Source: Arthrobacter sp. H35-D1 (GTDB taxonomy: Bacteria; Actinomycetota; Actinomycetes; Actinomycetales; Micrococcaceae). From it: a stretch of DNA of 64,000 nucleotides. The stretch is from the NCBI RefSeq assembly GCF_030063185.1, contig NZ_JASISP010000015.1:27909-91908 (forward strand), in the 5' to 3' direction. The position numbers and the translations under genes are program-made. Below the pieces are notes generated by a model that was not told where the DNA came from, made no database searches, and was given only the letters and a program-made list of their open reading frames with translations. Shown here piece by piece: positions 47,100 to 56,587 of this stretch (position 1 is the stretch's first letter; each line of letters starts with the position of its first letter).

Positions 47100-48782
47100 A
47101 TGAAACGCTCCAGCAACGGCGTTGCCGTTTCCCGCCGCAACTTCCTCGGACTCGCCGGGATCTCCGTCGCCGCAGTGGCGCTCACCGGCACGTTGTCAGC
47201 TTGCGGAAACGAAGGCTCCAAGGGTGGCGGGGCCGTGGCGTCCACGAAGGTAACTCTTCCCACCTACAAGGAGTTCACGGCCGTCACCGCGGAACTGCCG
47301 GGCGGTTCGGACGGTTTGGAAGCAGGGTTCCTCACCATGCCCAAGCCGGTTGCCTCAACTACGGCCAAACGGCTAACCGGCCCTGTCAGCGTCCTGTCCG
47401 AGACGTTTGAGGTCATGGCACCGGCCATGCAGGACAACGAATTCTGGCAGCGCCTAAACACCGCACTGGGCGGAGAATTCAACATGCAGATCGTGGAAGA
47501 CATCGGCGATGGCTACCCCGCCAAGTTTGCCACGATCCTGGCCAGCGACACCCTGCAGGATCTCATGTGGATCCCGCCGAACCAGGGAATCCCGAACGTG
47601 GGCCCAATGCTGGAGGCCAAGTTCGAGGACCTGACACCGTACCTCTCCGGAGATGCGGTACTGAAGTACCCCAACCTCGCTGCGCTCAAGCCCGACTCCT
47701 GGCGGACGGCGGTGGTCAACGGGAAGATCTGGGGAGCTCCCATCCCCAGCACGCCATTTGGCCAGGTCATGATTGGCAACAAAGACACTTGGTCCAAGGT
47801 TGGCGGGCTCAACGCCAAGGACGCCGATGAGTTCTTTGACAAGGTCAAGGAGCTCAGCAATCCGGCCAAGCAGCAGTATGCCCTGGAACCGGCCTACATC
47901 AACATGCTCCACATGATCACCCAATGGCTCGGCGCCCCGAATAGCTGGGCTGTCAACTCGGACCGCACACTGACCCACCTGTACGAGACGGATGCCTATG
48001 TGGCAGGGCTGGAATACGCGGCCAAACTGTTTGCCGCCGGCGCGTTCTACCCCGATGTCAACGTCACCAACACCAAGGCCCGGATCATCAACGGTTCCCT
48101 TGGAGCAGTGGTGACCTCCGGCCCGCGCGACCTCGGCAGCTACAAGGCCCTGGACGCGAAGACCGACATTGAAATTCTGGTTCCCTTCAGCTTTGACGGC
48201 ACCATCAAGCCCACCTACGACATGGGCTATGGAACTGTCGGATTCACCGCGTTCAAGAAAGCCGACGCGAAGCGCATCGAGGAACAGTTGGAACTTGTCA
48301 ATTGGCTCACGGCGCCCTTTGGCACCGAGGAATACCTGATGAAGAACTTCGGAGCGGAAGGCAAGGACTTCGACTTTGACGCCGACGGCAACCCGATCCT
48401 GAGCGAAGACGGGTTGAAAAATTTGCCCGGAGTGGTCAGTGCGCTGAACATCATGACAGCACCGGAGCGCGTCAACTTCAACCCCGGCTTCCCCGACGTG
48501 ACAAAGTACGTTTACGAGACGGAGAAGCAACTGCTCGAATTTGCTTGGCGCAACCCCACGAACGGTTCCTACTCCGACACCAACGCCAAGGTTGGCCCGA
48601 AGATCACCAAGATCATCCGAGACAAGACCATCGACATCATCACCGGCCGTGCGAAGGTCTCCGAGCACGCCGACGTCCTTAAGCGGTGGAAGTCCGAAGG
48701 TGGTGACAAGATCCGGGAAGAATACGCCGCCGACCTGAACCCCGAGGCCCCCGATTTCACCTTGCAGCCCGTCCAAAAGTAG
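47100..48782 (+). CDS. Sugar-binding lipoprotein of ABC importer (LipO-type)
   Basis: 560 residues. The signal carries both a twin-arginine motif (SRRNFLGLAG) and a lipobox (TGTLSAC, lipid-modified Cys about 38), so it is probably exported folded by Tat and lipidated. The mature protein has the extracellular solute-binding family 1 layout with a long mature length typical of LipO partners of YtcP/LplB. It captures an oligosaccharide or glycoside; the substrate is unknown. A hairpin follows its stop. Confidence 0.92.
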   Translation: MKRSSNGVAVSRRNFLGLAGISVAAVALTGTLSACGNEGSKGGGAVASTKVTLPTYKEFTAVTAELPGGSDGLEAGFLTMPKPVASTTAKRLTGPVSVLSETFEVMAPAMQDNEFWQRLNTALGGEFNMQIVEDIGDGYPAKFATILASDTLQDLMWIPPNQGIPNVGPMLEAKFEDLTPYLSGDAVLKYPNLAALKPDSWRTAVVNGKIWGAPIPSTPFGQVMIGNKDTWSKVGGLNAKDADEFFDKVKELSNPAKQQYALEPAYINMLHMITQWLGAPNSWAVNSDRTLTHLYETDAYVAGLEYAAKLFAAGAFYPDVNVTNTKARIINGSLGAVVTSGPRDLGSYKALDAKTDIEILVPFSFDGTIKPTYDMGYGTVGFTAFKKADAKRIEEQLELVNWLTAPFGTEEYLMKNFGAEGKDFDFDADGNPILSEDGLKNLPGVVSALNIMTAPERVNFNPGFPDVTKYVYETEKQLLEFAWRNPTNGSYSDTNAKVGPKITKIIRDKTIDIITGRAKVSEHADVLKRWKSEGGDKIREEYAADLNPEAPDFTLQPVQK

Positions 48783-48795
48783 CGATCCGCCCGTC

Positions 48796-48840
48796 CCGCG
48801 GGTTTCCGGCACACCGACATAGTGCGCCGGAAAGCCGCGG
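48796..48840 (+). other. Stem-loop between binding-protein and regulator genes
   Basis: CCGCGGGTTTCCGGC pairs with GCCGGAAAGCCGCGG (15 bp, one mismatch) around a 15-nt loop. No T-tract follows. Such hairpins often stabilise the abundant binding-protein message and lower expression of the next gene. Confidence 0.75.
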
Positions 48841-48878
48841 CACGCAATACCATCAAACGAAAGAAGGAGGCGTTCGGC

Positions 48879-49883
48879 ATGAGTTTGCCCACCATCAAAA
48901 CAGTGGCAGCAGAGGCGGGAGTCTCCACGGCAACGGTCTCCTACGTATTGGCCGGACGGACCAAGAGCAAAGGCTCGGGCATTTCCGAAACCACCGCCGA
49001 ACGAGTCCGTGCAGCCGCTGGCCGGTTGGGCTACCGCCCCAATCAGGCCGCACGAACCATCCGGACCGGCAGATCGAATTTGATGATGCTCTCCCTGACC
49101 ATGCTCTCGGATCCGTGGTCGTTGTCGGTGAGCAAGGCGGTGGGGGCCGCTGTTGCCACAGCCGGAATAACGCCGATGATCCTCGCCGACACGGATTGGC
49201 GCACGGCGATCAAGCGCCAAGGGGCCGACGCCATCTTTATCGACGCCGCGGAGCAGGACGGCGACGCGGAACTATTGACCAGATTGGCCAAGAGCAACAA
49301 GTTGGTTGTGTTCAGTGAAACGTTGGAACCCGACGGCTTTGATGTCATCCGTTCCATTGCCGGAAGCAGCATGGATCAGGCCATGGACCATCTGACCGCC
49401 GGCAGCGGCAAAGTTGCATGCCTGACGCCCGCGCAGAGTCTGCGCGCCGTTGCGCCGGCCAGATACGGTGCCTACCTCGCGGGGCTCGAACGTGCCGGCC
49501 TCGCCTTCCGCAAGGACTATGTTGCGCCTTTCGAGGGCGAGGAAATGGGCGCCTATCAGGCCGCCTTGGCATTGTTGCAACAACCGGACCCGCCCACCGC
49601 CATCTTTGCCACCTCCGACTTCGCTGCCATTGCCGCGATCCAAGCGGCGCTGCGGCTGCGGCTGACGGTTCCGCAGGACCTTGCGGTTCTGGGCGTGGGC
49701 AACACCACGCAGGGGGAGGCCATGGTGCCGTCGTTGAGCACGGTGGGCCCCGTCGGCTTCTTTTCCGGCCTTGCCGAATTCCTGGTGCATCGTGCGCAGC
49801 AACCGGACACGCCTGCCACTGTCCTGGAATTTCCGTGGCAGCTGCTGGTCCGTGATTCCTCGGCAGAGCTGCAAGACAAGTGA
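48879..49883 (+). CDS. LacI-family transcriptional repressor
   Basis: 334 residues, ATG behind AGGAGG. Helix-turn-helix TIKTVAAEAGVSTATVSYVL at residues 5-24 and hinge helix around GYRPNQAARTIRTG (about 47-61). The periplasmic-binding-like sensor domain follows, ending with PTAIFATSDFAAIAAIQAAL and VLGVGNT segments. It probably represses the operon through the operator at 44903 and is released by a ligand from the transported sugar. Confidence 0.92.
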   Translation: MSLPTIKTVAAEAGVSTATVSYVLAGRTKSKGSGISETTAERVRAAAGRLGYRPNQAARTIRTGRSNLMMLSLTMLSDPWSLSVSKAVGAAVATAGITPMILADTDWRTAIKRQGADAIFIDAAEQDGDAELLTRLAKSNKLVVFSETLEPDGFDVIRSIAGSSMDQAMDHLTAGSGKVACLTPAQSLRAVAPARYGAYLAGLERAGLAFRKDYVAPFEGEEMGAYQAALALLQQPDPPTAIFATSDFAAIAAIQAALRLRLTVPQDLAVLGVGNTTQGEAMVPSLSTVGPVGFFSGLAEFLVHRAQQPDTPATVLEFPWQLLVRDSSAELQDK

Positions 49884-51136
49884 AATTTGTGAATGATTTG
49901 AAAGAGAGAAGACTTCTTGTGACTGATTTGCTGGCAGATGTGCCTGATCGCGTACGGAAAAATCCTGACCTGCGAGTTGGAATCGTTGGATTCGGCCTGC
50001 GGGCTTCGCTGTGGCGGCATGTGCACAAGCCCGGCGCCGGCTCCCAAGTGGTCATGGTGTGCGACACCTCGCAACGGGGCCTGAAGGATGCACAGCAGAA
50101 AATTCCGACGGCGGCGCTCACCTCGAATCTTGACGAGCTGTTGGGCGCCGGTTTGGATGCGGTGCTGGTTCTGACTCCGGACAACCTCCATGCCGAAGTG
50201 GCTGTACAGACCCTGAAGGCCGGGATTCCCACCTTCTGCGAAAAGCCCCTTGATGTCACGCTGGAGGCGGCCGATGCCGTCCTCACCACGGCGTATGAGT
50301 CGGGCACTCGCCTGTACGTGGGCCACAACATGCGCCACATGCCGGTGGTGGTGCAGATGCGCGAGCTCATCCAGGCCGGCACGATCGGGGAGGTCAAGGC
50401 CGTATGGTGCCGGCACTTTGTTGGCAATGGCGGGGACTACTACTTCAAGGATTGGCACGCCGAACGGGCCAACACCACCAGCTTGCTGCTGCAAAAAGGT
50501 GCCCACGACATCGACGTGATCCATTGGCTGTCCGGCGGCTACTCCAAACGCGTTTCGGCGATCGGCGATCTGGCCGTCTACGGGGACGTGCAGAACCGCA
50601 GGGACAACAGCGACAGGCGCATGGGCGACTGGTTCTCGCTGGACAACTGGCCTCCCACCGAGCAGACGGAGTTGAACCCCGTCATCGACGTCGAAGACAT
50701 CTCCATGATGCAGATGGTGTTGGACAACGGTGTGCTGGCTTCCTATCAGCAATGCCATTTCACACCCGATTACTGGCGCAACTACACGGTCATCGGCACC
50801 AAGGGACGGATCGAGAACTTTGGCGACGGCCCGGGGGACTTCATCCACGCCTGGACCACACGGAGTCAGGACGGGTTTGTCGAGCCCGATCTAAAAGTGG
50901 AGATCAAGGACGGCGACGGCGGACATGGCGGCGCGGATCCGCTGCTGATTGCCGAGTTCCTCCGCTTCGCCCGCGACGGGGGAGCCACAGCCACCTCGCC
51001 GATCGCGGCGCGGGCCTCCGTGGCTGCCGGTGTTTTGGCCGCGGAATCGTTGCGCAGCGGTGGCGGCGCCCGTGAAGTCCCGCAGCTGCCTGCTGAGCTC
51101 ATCAGCTACTTCAATGCCGGCCAGCCGGCCCGGTAG
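49880..51136 (+). CDS. Gfo/Idh/MocA-family oxidoreductase
   Basis: 418 residues. GTG 49880 overlaps the repressor stop (GTGA); GTG 49919 behind AGAGAGAAGA is a good alternative, since the first 13 codons are unusually AT-rich. Rossmann motif RVGIVGFGLRA, the conserved CEKPL (about 119-123), and the C-terminal sheet domain with GAHDIDVIHWL. It is an NAD(P)-dependent sugar or cyclitol dehydrogenase acting on the imported compound or its derivative. It is the last gene of the operon. Confidence 0.92.
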   Translation: MKFVNDLKERRLLVTDLLADVPDRVRKNPDLRVGIVGFGLRASLWRHVHKPGAGSQVVMVCDTSQRGLKDAQQKIPTAALTSNLDELLGAGLDAVLVLTPDNLHAEVAVQTLKAGIPTFCEKPLDVTLEAADAVLTTAYESGTRLYVGHNMRHMPVVVQMRELIQAGTIGEVKAVWCRHFVGNGGDYYFKDWHAERANTTSLLLQKGAHDIDVIHWLSGGYSKRVSAIGDLAVYGDVQNRRDNSDRRMGDWFSLDNWPPTEQTELNPVIDVEDISMMQMVLDNGVLASYQQCHFTPDYWRNYTVIGTKGRIENFGDGPGDFIHAWTTRSQDGFVEPDLKVEIKDGDGGHGGADPLLIAEFLRFARDGGATATSPIAARASVAAGVLAAESLRSGGGAREVPQLPAELISYFNAGQPAR

Positions 51137-51234
51137 ATGGCCGCACTTGCGGCGACGGCGTGCCATGCTGGCGGCGGCTCATGAATTTCATGCTCCCTCT
51201 CCAGCACGGCACGCCGCCCGTGTATCGAAGGAGT

Positions 51235-52242
51235 TCAGTCGCGCGTCAGCTCGGCCATGACCTCCTGCAAGGCACGGGCCACCAGCATGACCGAGGTTCG
51301 TTTCAGCGTTTCCGGACGGGCCAGCAAGTCTATCCGGCGCCGGGTGCTGATCCCGGTGAGCGGGCGAAGCACCACGCCAGGATTCAACGCAGGACTTGAG
51401 GTGTACCGGGGCAGCAGGCCGATGACCTCGCCCGTGGACACCAGTGCGGCAGCCGCCCAGTAGTCGTTGATGCGGTGCACCACGTTGACGGGCTGGCTGG
51501 CAACTGCCCCAATGGCGTTGAGCATGTCCGCCGGAGAGTAGCCGCCACGGCTGGCCACCCACGGGTAGGCCACCACGTCCTGCGGCGACAGTGCGGACTT
51601 GGTGGCCAGGGGATGGTCCGCCGCCACGGCGATGTCCAAGGGTTCATGGGCCAAGGGGATGGCACGCACTCGCGACTGCGGCCATTCCGGGCTGTGGTCC
51701 ATGCGGTGCGCCAGCACCAGGTCGTATTTGGCGGTCAGTGCCGGAAAGTCTTGTTGGGCCACGTCCTCGTCCGAAAGTTTGAGCAGCGGCACAGCTGCGT
51801 GGACGGCCGCGACAGGCTGGCCCTTGTTGAGCTGCCCGGCGTCGAGCAGTTCTGTGTCGAGCAGTGCCGGGGAATCGGCCATCGCCGCATCCCGCATGCC
51901 TGCCAGACGGCGGACCAGCGGCGCGAAAAGGGCTTGTCCTGCGCTGTGGAAGCCGCAGATCGTGACAGTCCCGCCGGCGTCGTGCTGGTAGGCGCCGATG
52001 GCGGACTTGGCCGAGGCCATGGCATCGACCACTTGGGCCCCGGCGTCGGCCAGCACCCGGCCAGCATCCGTCAGGATCAGATTTCGGCCATCCTTGCGCG
52101 TCAGCGGTATGTCCACGTGGCGCTGCAGCAGGGAGATTTGCTGGGAGACGGCCGACGGCGTGACAGACAGTGTTTCCGCGACCGCCTTGACGCTGCCCAG
52201 TTCCCCAAGCTCACGCAGCATTTGCAGTTGATGAAGTTCCAC
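51235..52242 (-). CDS. LysR-family transcriptional regulator
   Basis: 335 residues. N-terminal winged helix-turn-helix (ALKAVAETLSVTPSAVSQQ-type; visible as SVKAVAETLSVTPSAVSQQI, about 16-35) and a type-2 periplasmic-binding effector domain. It is divergent from tdh-kbl, with a perfect inverted repeat in the shared 117-bp interval, so it probably regulates threonine catabolism and its own gene. Confidence 0.92.
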   Translation of the reverse strand: MELHQLQMLRELGELGSVKAVAETLSVTPSAVSQQISLLQRHVDIPLTRKDGRNLILTDAGRVLADAGAQVVDAMASAKSAIGAYQHDAGGTVTICGFHSAGQALFAPLVRRLAGMRDAAMADSPALLDTELLDAGQLNKGQPVAAVHAAVPLLKLSDEDVAQQDFPALTAKYDLVLAHRMDHSPEWPQSRVRAIPLAHEPLDIAVAADHPLATKSALSPQDVVAYPWVASRGGYSPADMLNAIGAVASQPVNVVHRINDYWAAAALVSTGEVIGLLPRYTSSPALNPGVVLRPLTGISTRRRIDLLARPETLKRTSVMLVARALQEVMAELTRD

Positions 52243-52271
52243 CCGGCCACAATATCAGTTAGCAAACGCTT

Positions 52272-52297
52272 AATCGATGATGGAGAAAATATCGATT
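52272..52297. promoter_or_regulatory. Candidate LysR-type binding site
   Basis: AATCGAT and ATCGATT form a perfect 7-bp inverted repeat separated by 12 bp, placed between the LysR gene and tdh. It fits the T-N11-A style of LysR boxes. Confidence 0.6.
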
Positions 52298-52359
52298 GTG
52301 CTAAATGGTTTTGCGGGTTGTAATGGAAAGCACACCACCAAGGCAAGGAAGCTGCACCC

Positions 52360-53409
52360 ATGAAAGCACTTTACAAATCCGGTGCACATGCCGGGTTCGA
52401 ACTCGTCGACCGGCCGGAACCTGAAACCGGCCCCTCCGACGTGAAAATCAAGGTCAGCACCACCGGCCTGTGCGGCACGGACCTGCACATCCAGGCGTGG
52501 GATGCATGGGCTGCCGCCACCATTAAGGCCCCGCTGATTCCCGGCCACGAATTTTATGGCGTGGTGGTGGAGGTTGGCGACGACGTCAGCAACGTCAAGC
52601 TCGGAGACAGGGTCTCCGGCGAAGGCCACGTGGTCTGCGGCATGTGCCGCAACTGCCGGGCCGGGCGCCGCCACATGTGCATCAACACGGTTTCGGTCGG
52701 TGTGCAGCGCGACGGCGCGTTTGCAGAATTCGTGGTGATCCCCGAATCGAACGTCTGGGTCCACCACGACCCCGCCATCACCGATGAACTGGGCGCACTC
52801 TTTGACCCGCTGGGCAATGCCGTGCACACCGCACTGAGCTTTGGCTTGGTGGGGGAGGACGTGCTGATCACCGGTGCCGGGCCCATCGGACTCATGGCCG
52901 CTGCCGTGGCACGGCACGCCGGTGCCCGCAAAATCGCCATCACCGATGTCTCGGAAGCTCGGCTGGCCATGGCCGCCTCGATGGGCGCAGACCTGGCCGT
53001 CAACGTCGCCACCACACGGCTGAGGGACGCGCAGCGCGAGCTGGGCTTGCGCGAGGGATTCGACGTCGGCATGGAAATGTCCGGGCACAATACCGCTCTG
53101 CCGGAGATGATCGAGAACATGAACCACGGCGGCCGGATCGCCATGTTGGGCCTGCCCAGTGAGCGCATTGACATCAACTGGTCCAAAATGGTGACGCACA
53201 TGCTCACGCTCAAGGGAATCTATGGCCGCGAAATGTATGAGACGTGGTACACCATGAGCGCCATGCTCTGCTCCAACCCCGTGCTGCGTGCGGCGGTCTC
53301 CTCCGTGGTGACCGACCGCCTGCCCGCCACCGAATGGGAAAAGGCCTTTGCCATTGCCAAGTCCGGCCAAGGTGGCAAAGTGCTCCTTGACTGGTCCGTT
53401 TTTTCCTAA
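52360..53409 (+). CDS. tdh: L-threonine 3-dehydrogenase
   Basis: 349 residues, zinc-dependent medium-chain dehydrogenase. Catalytic zinc ligands: Cys in GLCGTDLHI (about 38) and HE in PGHEFYG. Structural-zinc four-Cys lobe: [18 protein letters not shown]-binding [10 protein letters not shown]. It oxidises L-threonine to 2-amino-3-oxobutanoate. The assignment is supported by the adjacent kbl gene. Confidence 0.92.
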   Translation: MKALYKSGAHAGFELVDRPEPETGPSDVKIKVSTTGLCGTDLHIQAWDAWAAATIKAPLIPGHEFYGVVVEVGDDVSNVKLGDRVSGEGHVVCGMCRNCRAGRRHMCINTVSVGVQRDGAFAEFVVIPESNVWVHHDPAITDELGALFDPLGNAVHTALSFGLVGEDVLITGAGPIGLMAAAVARHAGARKIAITDVSEARLAMAASMGADLAVNVATTRLRDAQRELGLREGFDVGMEMSGHNTALPEMIENMNHGGRIAMLGLPSERIDINWSKMVTHMLTLKGIYGREMYETWYTMSAMLCSNPVLRAAVSSVVTDRLPATEWEKAFAIAKSGQGGKVLLDWSVFS

Positions 53410-53475
53410 GCTCGCCCACCCAACCGCGCCCCCTCCACTGCGTCCCAGCAATTCCCGCCCCATCAAAGGATCTCC

Positions 53476-54678
53476 ATGTACACCGCAATGAAAGACCAGC
53501 TCGCCGTCGAGCTGGATGAAATCCGTGCCGCCGGCCTGTTCAAGACCGAACGGCGCATCACCTCGCCGCAGTCCAGCCACGTGTCCGCTGGCCCGCTGGA
53601 CGGCGCCACCTCAACGGTGCTGAACTTTTGCGCCAACAACTACCTGGGCCTGGCCGACCACCCGGACATCATCGCCGCTGCCAAGGCCGCCATGGACAGC
53701 CACGGCTTTGGCATGGCCAGCGTCCGCTTCATCTGCGGCACCCAGGACCTGCACCTTCAGCTGGAAGCGGCCGTCTCGGACTTCCTGGGTACCGAGGAGA
53801 CTATTCTGTTCTCCTCCTGCTTTGACGCCAACGGCGGCGTTTTCGAGTCCTTGTTCGGCGCCGGGGACGCGATCATTTCCGACGCGCTGAACCATGCCTC
53901 CATCATCGACGGCATCCGCCTGTCCAAGGCCGCGCGCTTCCGCTACGCCAACCAAGACATGGCCGACCTGGAAACACAGCTGCAGGCCGCGGCTGCCATG
54001 AACGACGGCGCCGGGGCCCGCCGCACCATCATCGTCACCGACGGCGTGTTCTCCATGGATGGTTTCCTGGCCCCCTTGGAAGCCATCTGCGACCTCGCCG
54101 AAAAATATGATGCACTCGTCATGGTGGACGACTCCCACGCCGTCGGCTTCATGGGCGCCACCGGTGCCGGCACCCCGGAGCATGCAGGCGTCGGCAACCG
54201 CATCGACATCTACACCGGTACTTTCGGCAAGGCACTGGGCGGAGCGTCCGGCGGCTACGTCTCCGGCCGGAGTGAGATCGTGGCCATGCTGCGCCAAAAG
54301 GCCCGCCCCTACCTGTTCTCCAATTCGCTGGCCCCCGCGATCGTGGCCGCCACCCTCAAGGCCTTGGAACTGGTGGCCGGTTCCGCCGATCTGCGCACGC
54401 GCCTGTTCGAAAACGCCGAGTTGTTCCGCCGCCGCATGGCCGAGGAAGGCTTTGAACTGCTCCCGGGGGAGCACGCCATTGTTCCCGTCATGTTCGGCGA
54501 CGCCGCGGAAGCCGCCCGCGTGGCCGACGAAATGCTGGATCACGGCGTGTTTGTCACGGCGTTCAGCTTCCCCGTGGTTCCCCGCGGGGCGGCGAGAATC
54601 CGGGTGCAGCTCTCGGCCAGCCACAGCCCGGACGACGTCGAAGCGGCCGTCCAGGCCTTCATCGCAGCCCGTGGCTGA
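53476..54678 (+). CDS. kbl: Glycine C-acetyltransferase (2-amino-3-ketobutyrate CoA ligase)
   Basis: 400 residues, alpha-oxoamine synthase family. [10 protein letters not shown] and [17 protein letters not shown] near the N-terminus, [10 protein letters not shown], and the PLP lysine in [14 protein letters not shown] (about 253). It splits 2-amino-3-oxobutanoate with CoA to glycine and acetyl-CoA, completing the threonine pathway begun by tdh, 66 bp upstream. Confidence 0.96.
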   Translation: MYTAMKDQLAVELDEIRAAGLFKTERRITSPQSSHVSAGPLDGATSTVLNFCANNYLGLADHPDIIAAAKAAMDSHGFGMASVRFICGTQDLHLQLEAAVSDFLGTEETILFSSCFDANGGVFESLFGAGDAIISDALNHASIIDGIRLSKAARFRYANQDMADLETQLQAAAAMNDGAGARRTIIVTDGVFSMDGFLAPLEAICDLAEKYDALVMVDDSHAVGFMGATGAGTPEHAGVGNRIDIYTGTFGKALGGASGGYVSGRSEIVAMLRQKARPYLFSNSLAPAIVAATLKALELVAGSADLRTRLFENAELFRRRMAEEGFELLPGEHAIVPVMFGDAAEAARVADEMLDHGVFVTAFSFPVVPRGAARIRVQLSASHSPDDVEAAVQAFIAARG

Positions 54679-54743
54679 GCTGACGCACAGCTGGCTGTGG
54701 CCGCACTGTTCCGCGGTATGAAGCCGCGTACGGTTAGAGGGCG

Positions 54744-54776
54744 AATGGTGCGCGGTTCCTGTTGTGGCGCACCATT
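54744..54776. other. Perfect 10-bp inverted repeat after kbl
   Basis: AATGGTGCGC and GCGCACCATT flank a 13-nt loop in the 185-bp gap between kbl and the PP2C-like gene. There is no T-tract. It may be a terminator of a non-canonical type or an operator. Confidence 0.55.
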
Positions 54777-54863
54777 GGCAGCAAACCGTGCGCGGCTCCC
54801 GTTCAACGGCGTGCGGACCCACTGCGCGAAGCACTGTCGGTGCGTGCATGGCAGGATGAAAGC

Positions 54864-55670
54864 ATGACTTTTGCTTGGGAAACGCGCGCCCGCGTCCAAT
54901 TCGAGGGCGACGCCCACGTTCAGGAAGACAGCTGCGGCTTCAACGGTCCCAACGCCTGGATCATCGATGGCGCCACGACGCTGCTCGAACCGCTTGACCT
55001 GCCGGCGGCGTCGAACCCGCAGTGGCTGGCGCAGCACCTGAACATGGCGCTGGCCGAAGGCACGTCCAGCACAGTCGGTGTGCGTGCACTTTTGGCAGCG
55101 GTGCTCTCCGACATCGACGCCCGGGCCACGGCGCTCGTGGGTTCGGAACGGGTTCGTTTCCCCAGTGCGGCGCTGTCCCTGGCCCAACTCAATGAGCAGG
55201 GCGTGGTGATCGCCAGCCTGGCTGACTGCTCGGTGGTGGTGCGCACGCACGACGGCGCCACCCACCTCGTGCGCGCAGAGCTCGCCGACGCACGGGTTGA
55301 GCTGGAGGCGGCCCGCCGAACGGTGGATGCACAGGAACGGGCGCGCCTGCTGCGCCTGGACCGCGAACGCCGCAACACTGCCGGGAACCTGTGGGTGGCC
55401 CGCCGTGAGGCCGAAGCTGCCGACCACGCCCATGTGGTGCAGCTTGGACCGCCCGAGCTGATGGTGATGGCCAGCGACGGGGCTTGGCGCGCCGTCGACC
55501 TCGGAATTGTCGCCGGGCCCGAAGAGTTCCTGGCCCGCAGCAGCACCACACTCGGTGCGCTGGCCCTGCTGCACGAACTGCGCGTCCACCAAGCACGAAT
55601 CGGCGAAACGGCCGACGACGCCACCGTCCTGACGCTGGCCCCGCGCCCCACGCAGGCTCCGCAGCCATGA
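54864..55670 (+). CDS. PP2C-like protein phosphatase-fold protein
   Basis: 268 residues from the ATG at 54864. The PP2C core is recognisable but atypical: VQEDSCGF for NEDS, IIDGATTLLEP for DGMGG, MASDGAWRAVD for SDGL and GETADDATVLTL for the last Asp motif. Metal-binding Asp residues appear kept, so catalysis is possible. It overlaps the phosphotransferase gene by 4 bp, suggesting a joint function. Confidence 0.8.
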   Translation: MTFAWETRARVQFEGDAHVQEDSCGFNGPNAWIIDGATTLLEPLDLPAASNPQWLAQHLNMALAEGTSSTVGVRALLAAVLSDIDARATALVGSERVRFPSAALSLAQLNEQGVVIASLADCSVVVRTHDGATHLVRAELADARVELEAARRTVDAQERARLLRLDRERRNTAGNLWVARREAEAADHAHVVQLGPPELMVMASDGAWRAVDLGIVAGPEEFLARSSTTLGALALLHELRVHQARIGETADDATVLTLAPRPTQAPQP

Positions 55671-56587
55671 ACGAGCGCATCGGCTGGTGGCAGCTGCCGC
55701 CGTCGGTGCGCGCGGGGGTGGAGCGCATCCTGGGCGAAACGGTCCTCTCGGCACAGTCGCAGTCCGGCGGCTTTTCCCCGGGATCGGCTGACAGGGTGGT
55801 GCTGGCCTCGGGGCGCCGGGCGTTCGTGAAGGCGGTCGGCACCGAAACCAACGCCACCTCGCCCGTTCTGCACCGCCGCGAGGCCGCAGTCGCCCGGGTT
55901 CTGCCGCCGGGTGTTCCGGTCCCTGAGTTTTTGGGGATGCACGACGACGGCAGCTGGGTGGCGCTGGTCCTGGCCGATGTCCAGGGCCGGCACCCGCAGG
56001 AACCCTGGCAGGAAGCAGAACTCGCCCAGGTGCTTGACACCTTGGCGGATATTGCCGGCTTGGAGTTGGACGCCGATGCGCCGCTGCCGCGCTATGAGGA
56101 CTCGCTCAAGCGCGCCTTCCTGGGGTGGGAAAAGTTGCAATCACGTCCACTGGTGGGGATTCCGGCGTGGGAGGGTGGGCACTTGGAGTTGTTGGCGGGA
56201 CTCGCCCGGGACGGTGTTGCCGCGCTGGCCGGCAACTCGCTGGTCCATGGAGACCTGCGCACCGACAACATCCTGCTGACCGATGCCGGACCGGTGCTGC
56301 TCGACTGGCCATGGGCCGCTGTGGGTGCGCCATGGGCCGACGCACTCAGCGTGCTGGTCAATGCCAGGACGCTGGACCCGGCGTCCGGTTGCGTACATTT
56401 CCTGGCCGAGCACCGCGTCTTTGCCGACGCCGGGGAACAGGAAATCACCGGCGTCCTGGCAGGCTGGGCGGGCTACTTCCTTGACATGTCTCGCCGGCCG
56501 GCCCCGTCGGGCATACCGACGTTGCGTGCGTTCCAGGCGAGGCAGGCGGAGTCGATCAGCGGCTGGCTGCGCCGGCGATTGTCCTGA
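55667..56587 (+). CDS. Aminoglycoside-phosphotransferase-family (APH) protein
   Basis: 306 residues from the ATG at 55667 (ATGA overlap). The kinase-like fold has SGGFSPGSADRVVLASG as nucleotide loop region, Lys in RRAFVKAVG, Brenner motif VHGDLRTDNILL (about 195-206) and LLDWPWAAVG with the Mg-binding Asp. Substrate unknown; such solitary APH proteins in actinobacteria phosphorylate diverse small molecules and need not give resistance. The 3' end overlaps the convergent FGE gene by 32 bp. Confidence 0.85.
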   Translation: MNERIGWWQLPPSVRAGVERILGETVLSAQSQSGGFSPGSADRVVLASGRRAFVKAVGTETNATSPVLHRREAAVARVLPPGVPVPEFLGMHDDGSWVALVLADVQGRHPQEPWQEAELAQVLDTLADIAGLELDADAPLPRYEDSLKRAFLGWEKLQSRPLVGIPAWEGGHLELLAGLARDGVAALAGNSLVHGDLRTDNILLTDAGPVLLDWPWAAVGAPWADALSVLVNARTLDPASGCVHFLAEHRVFADAGEQEITGVLAGWAGYFLDMSRRPAPSGIPTLRAFQARQAESISGWLRRRLS

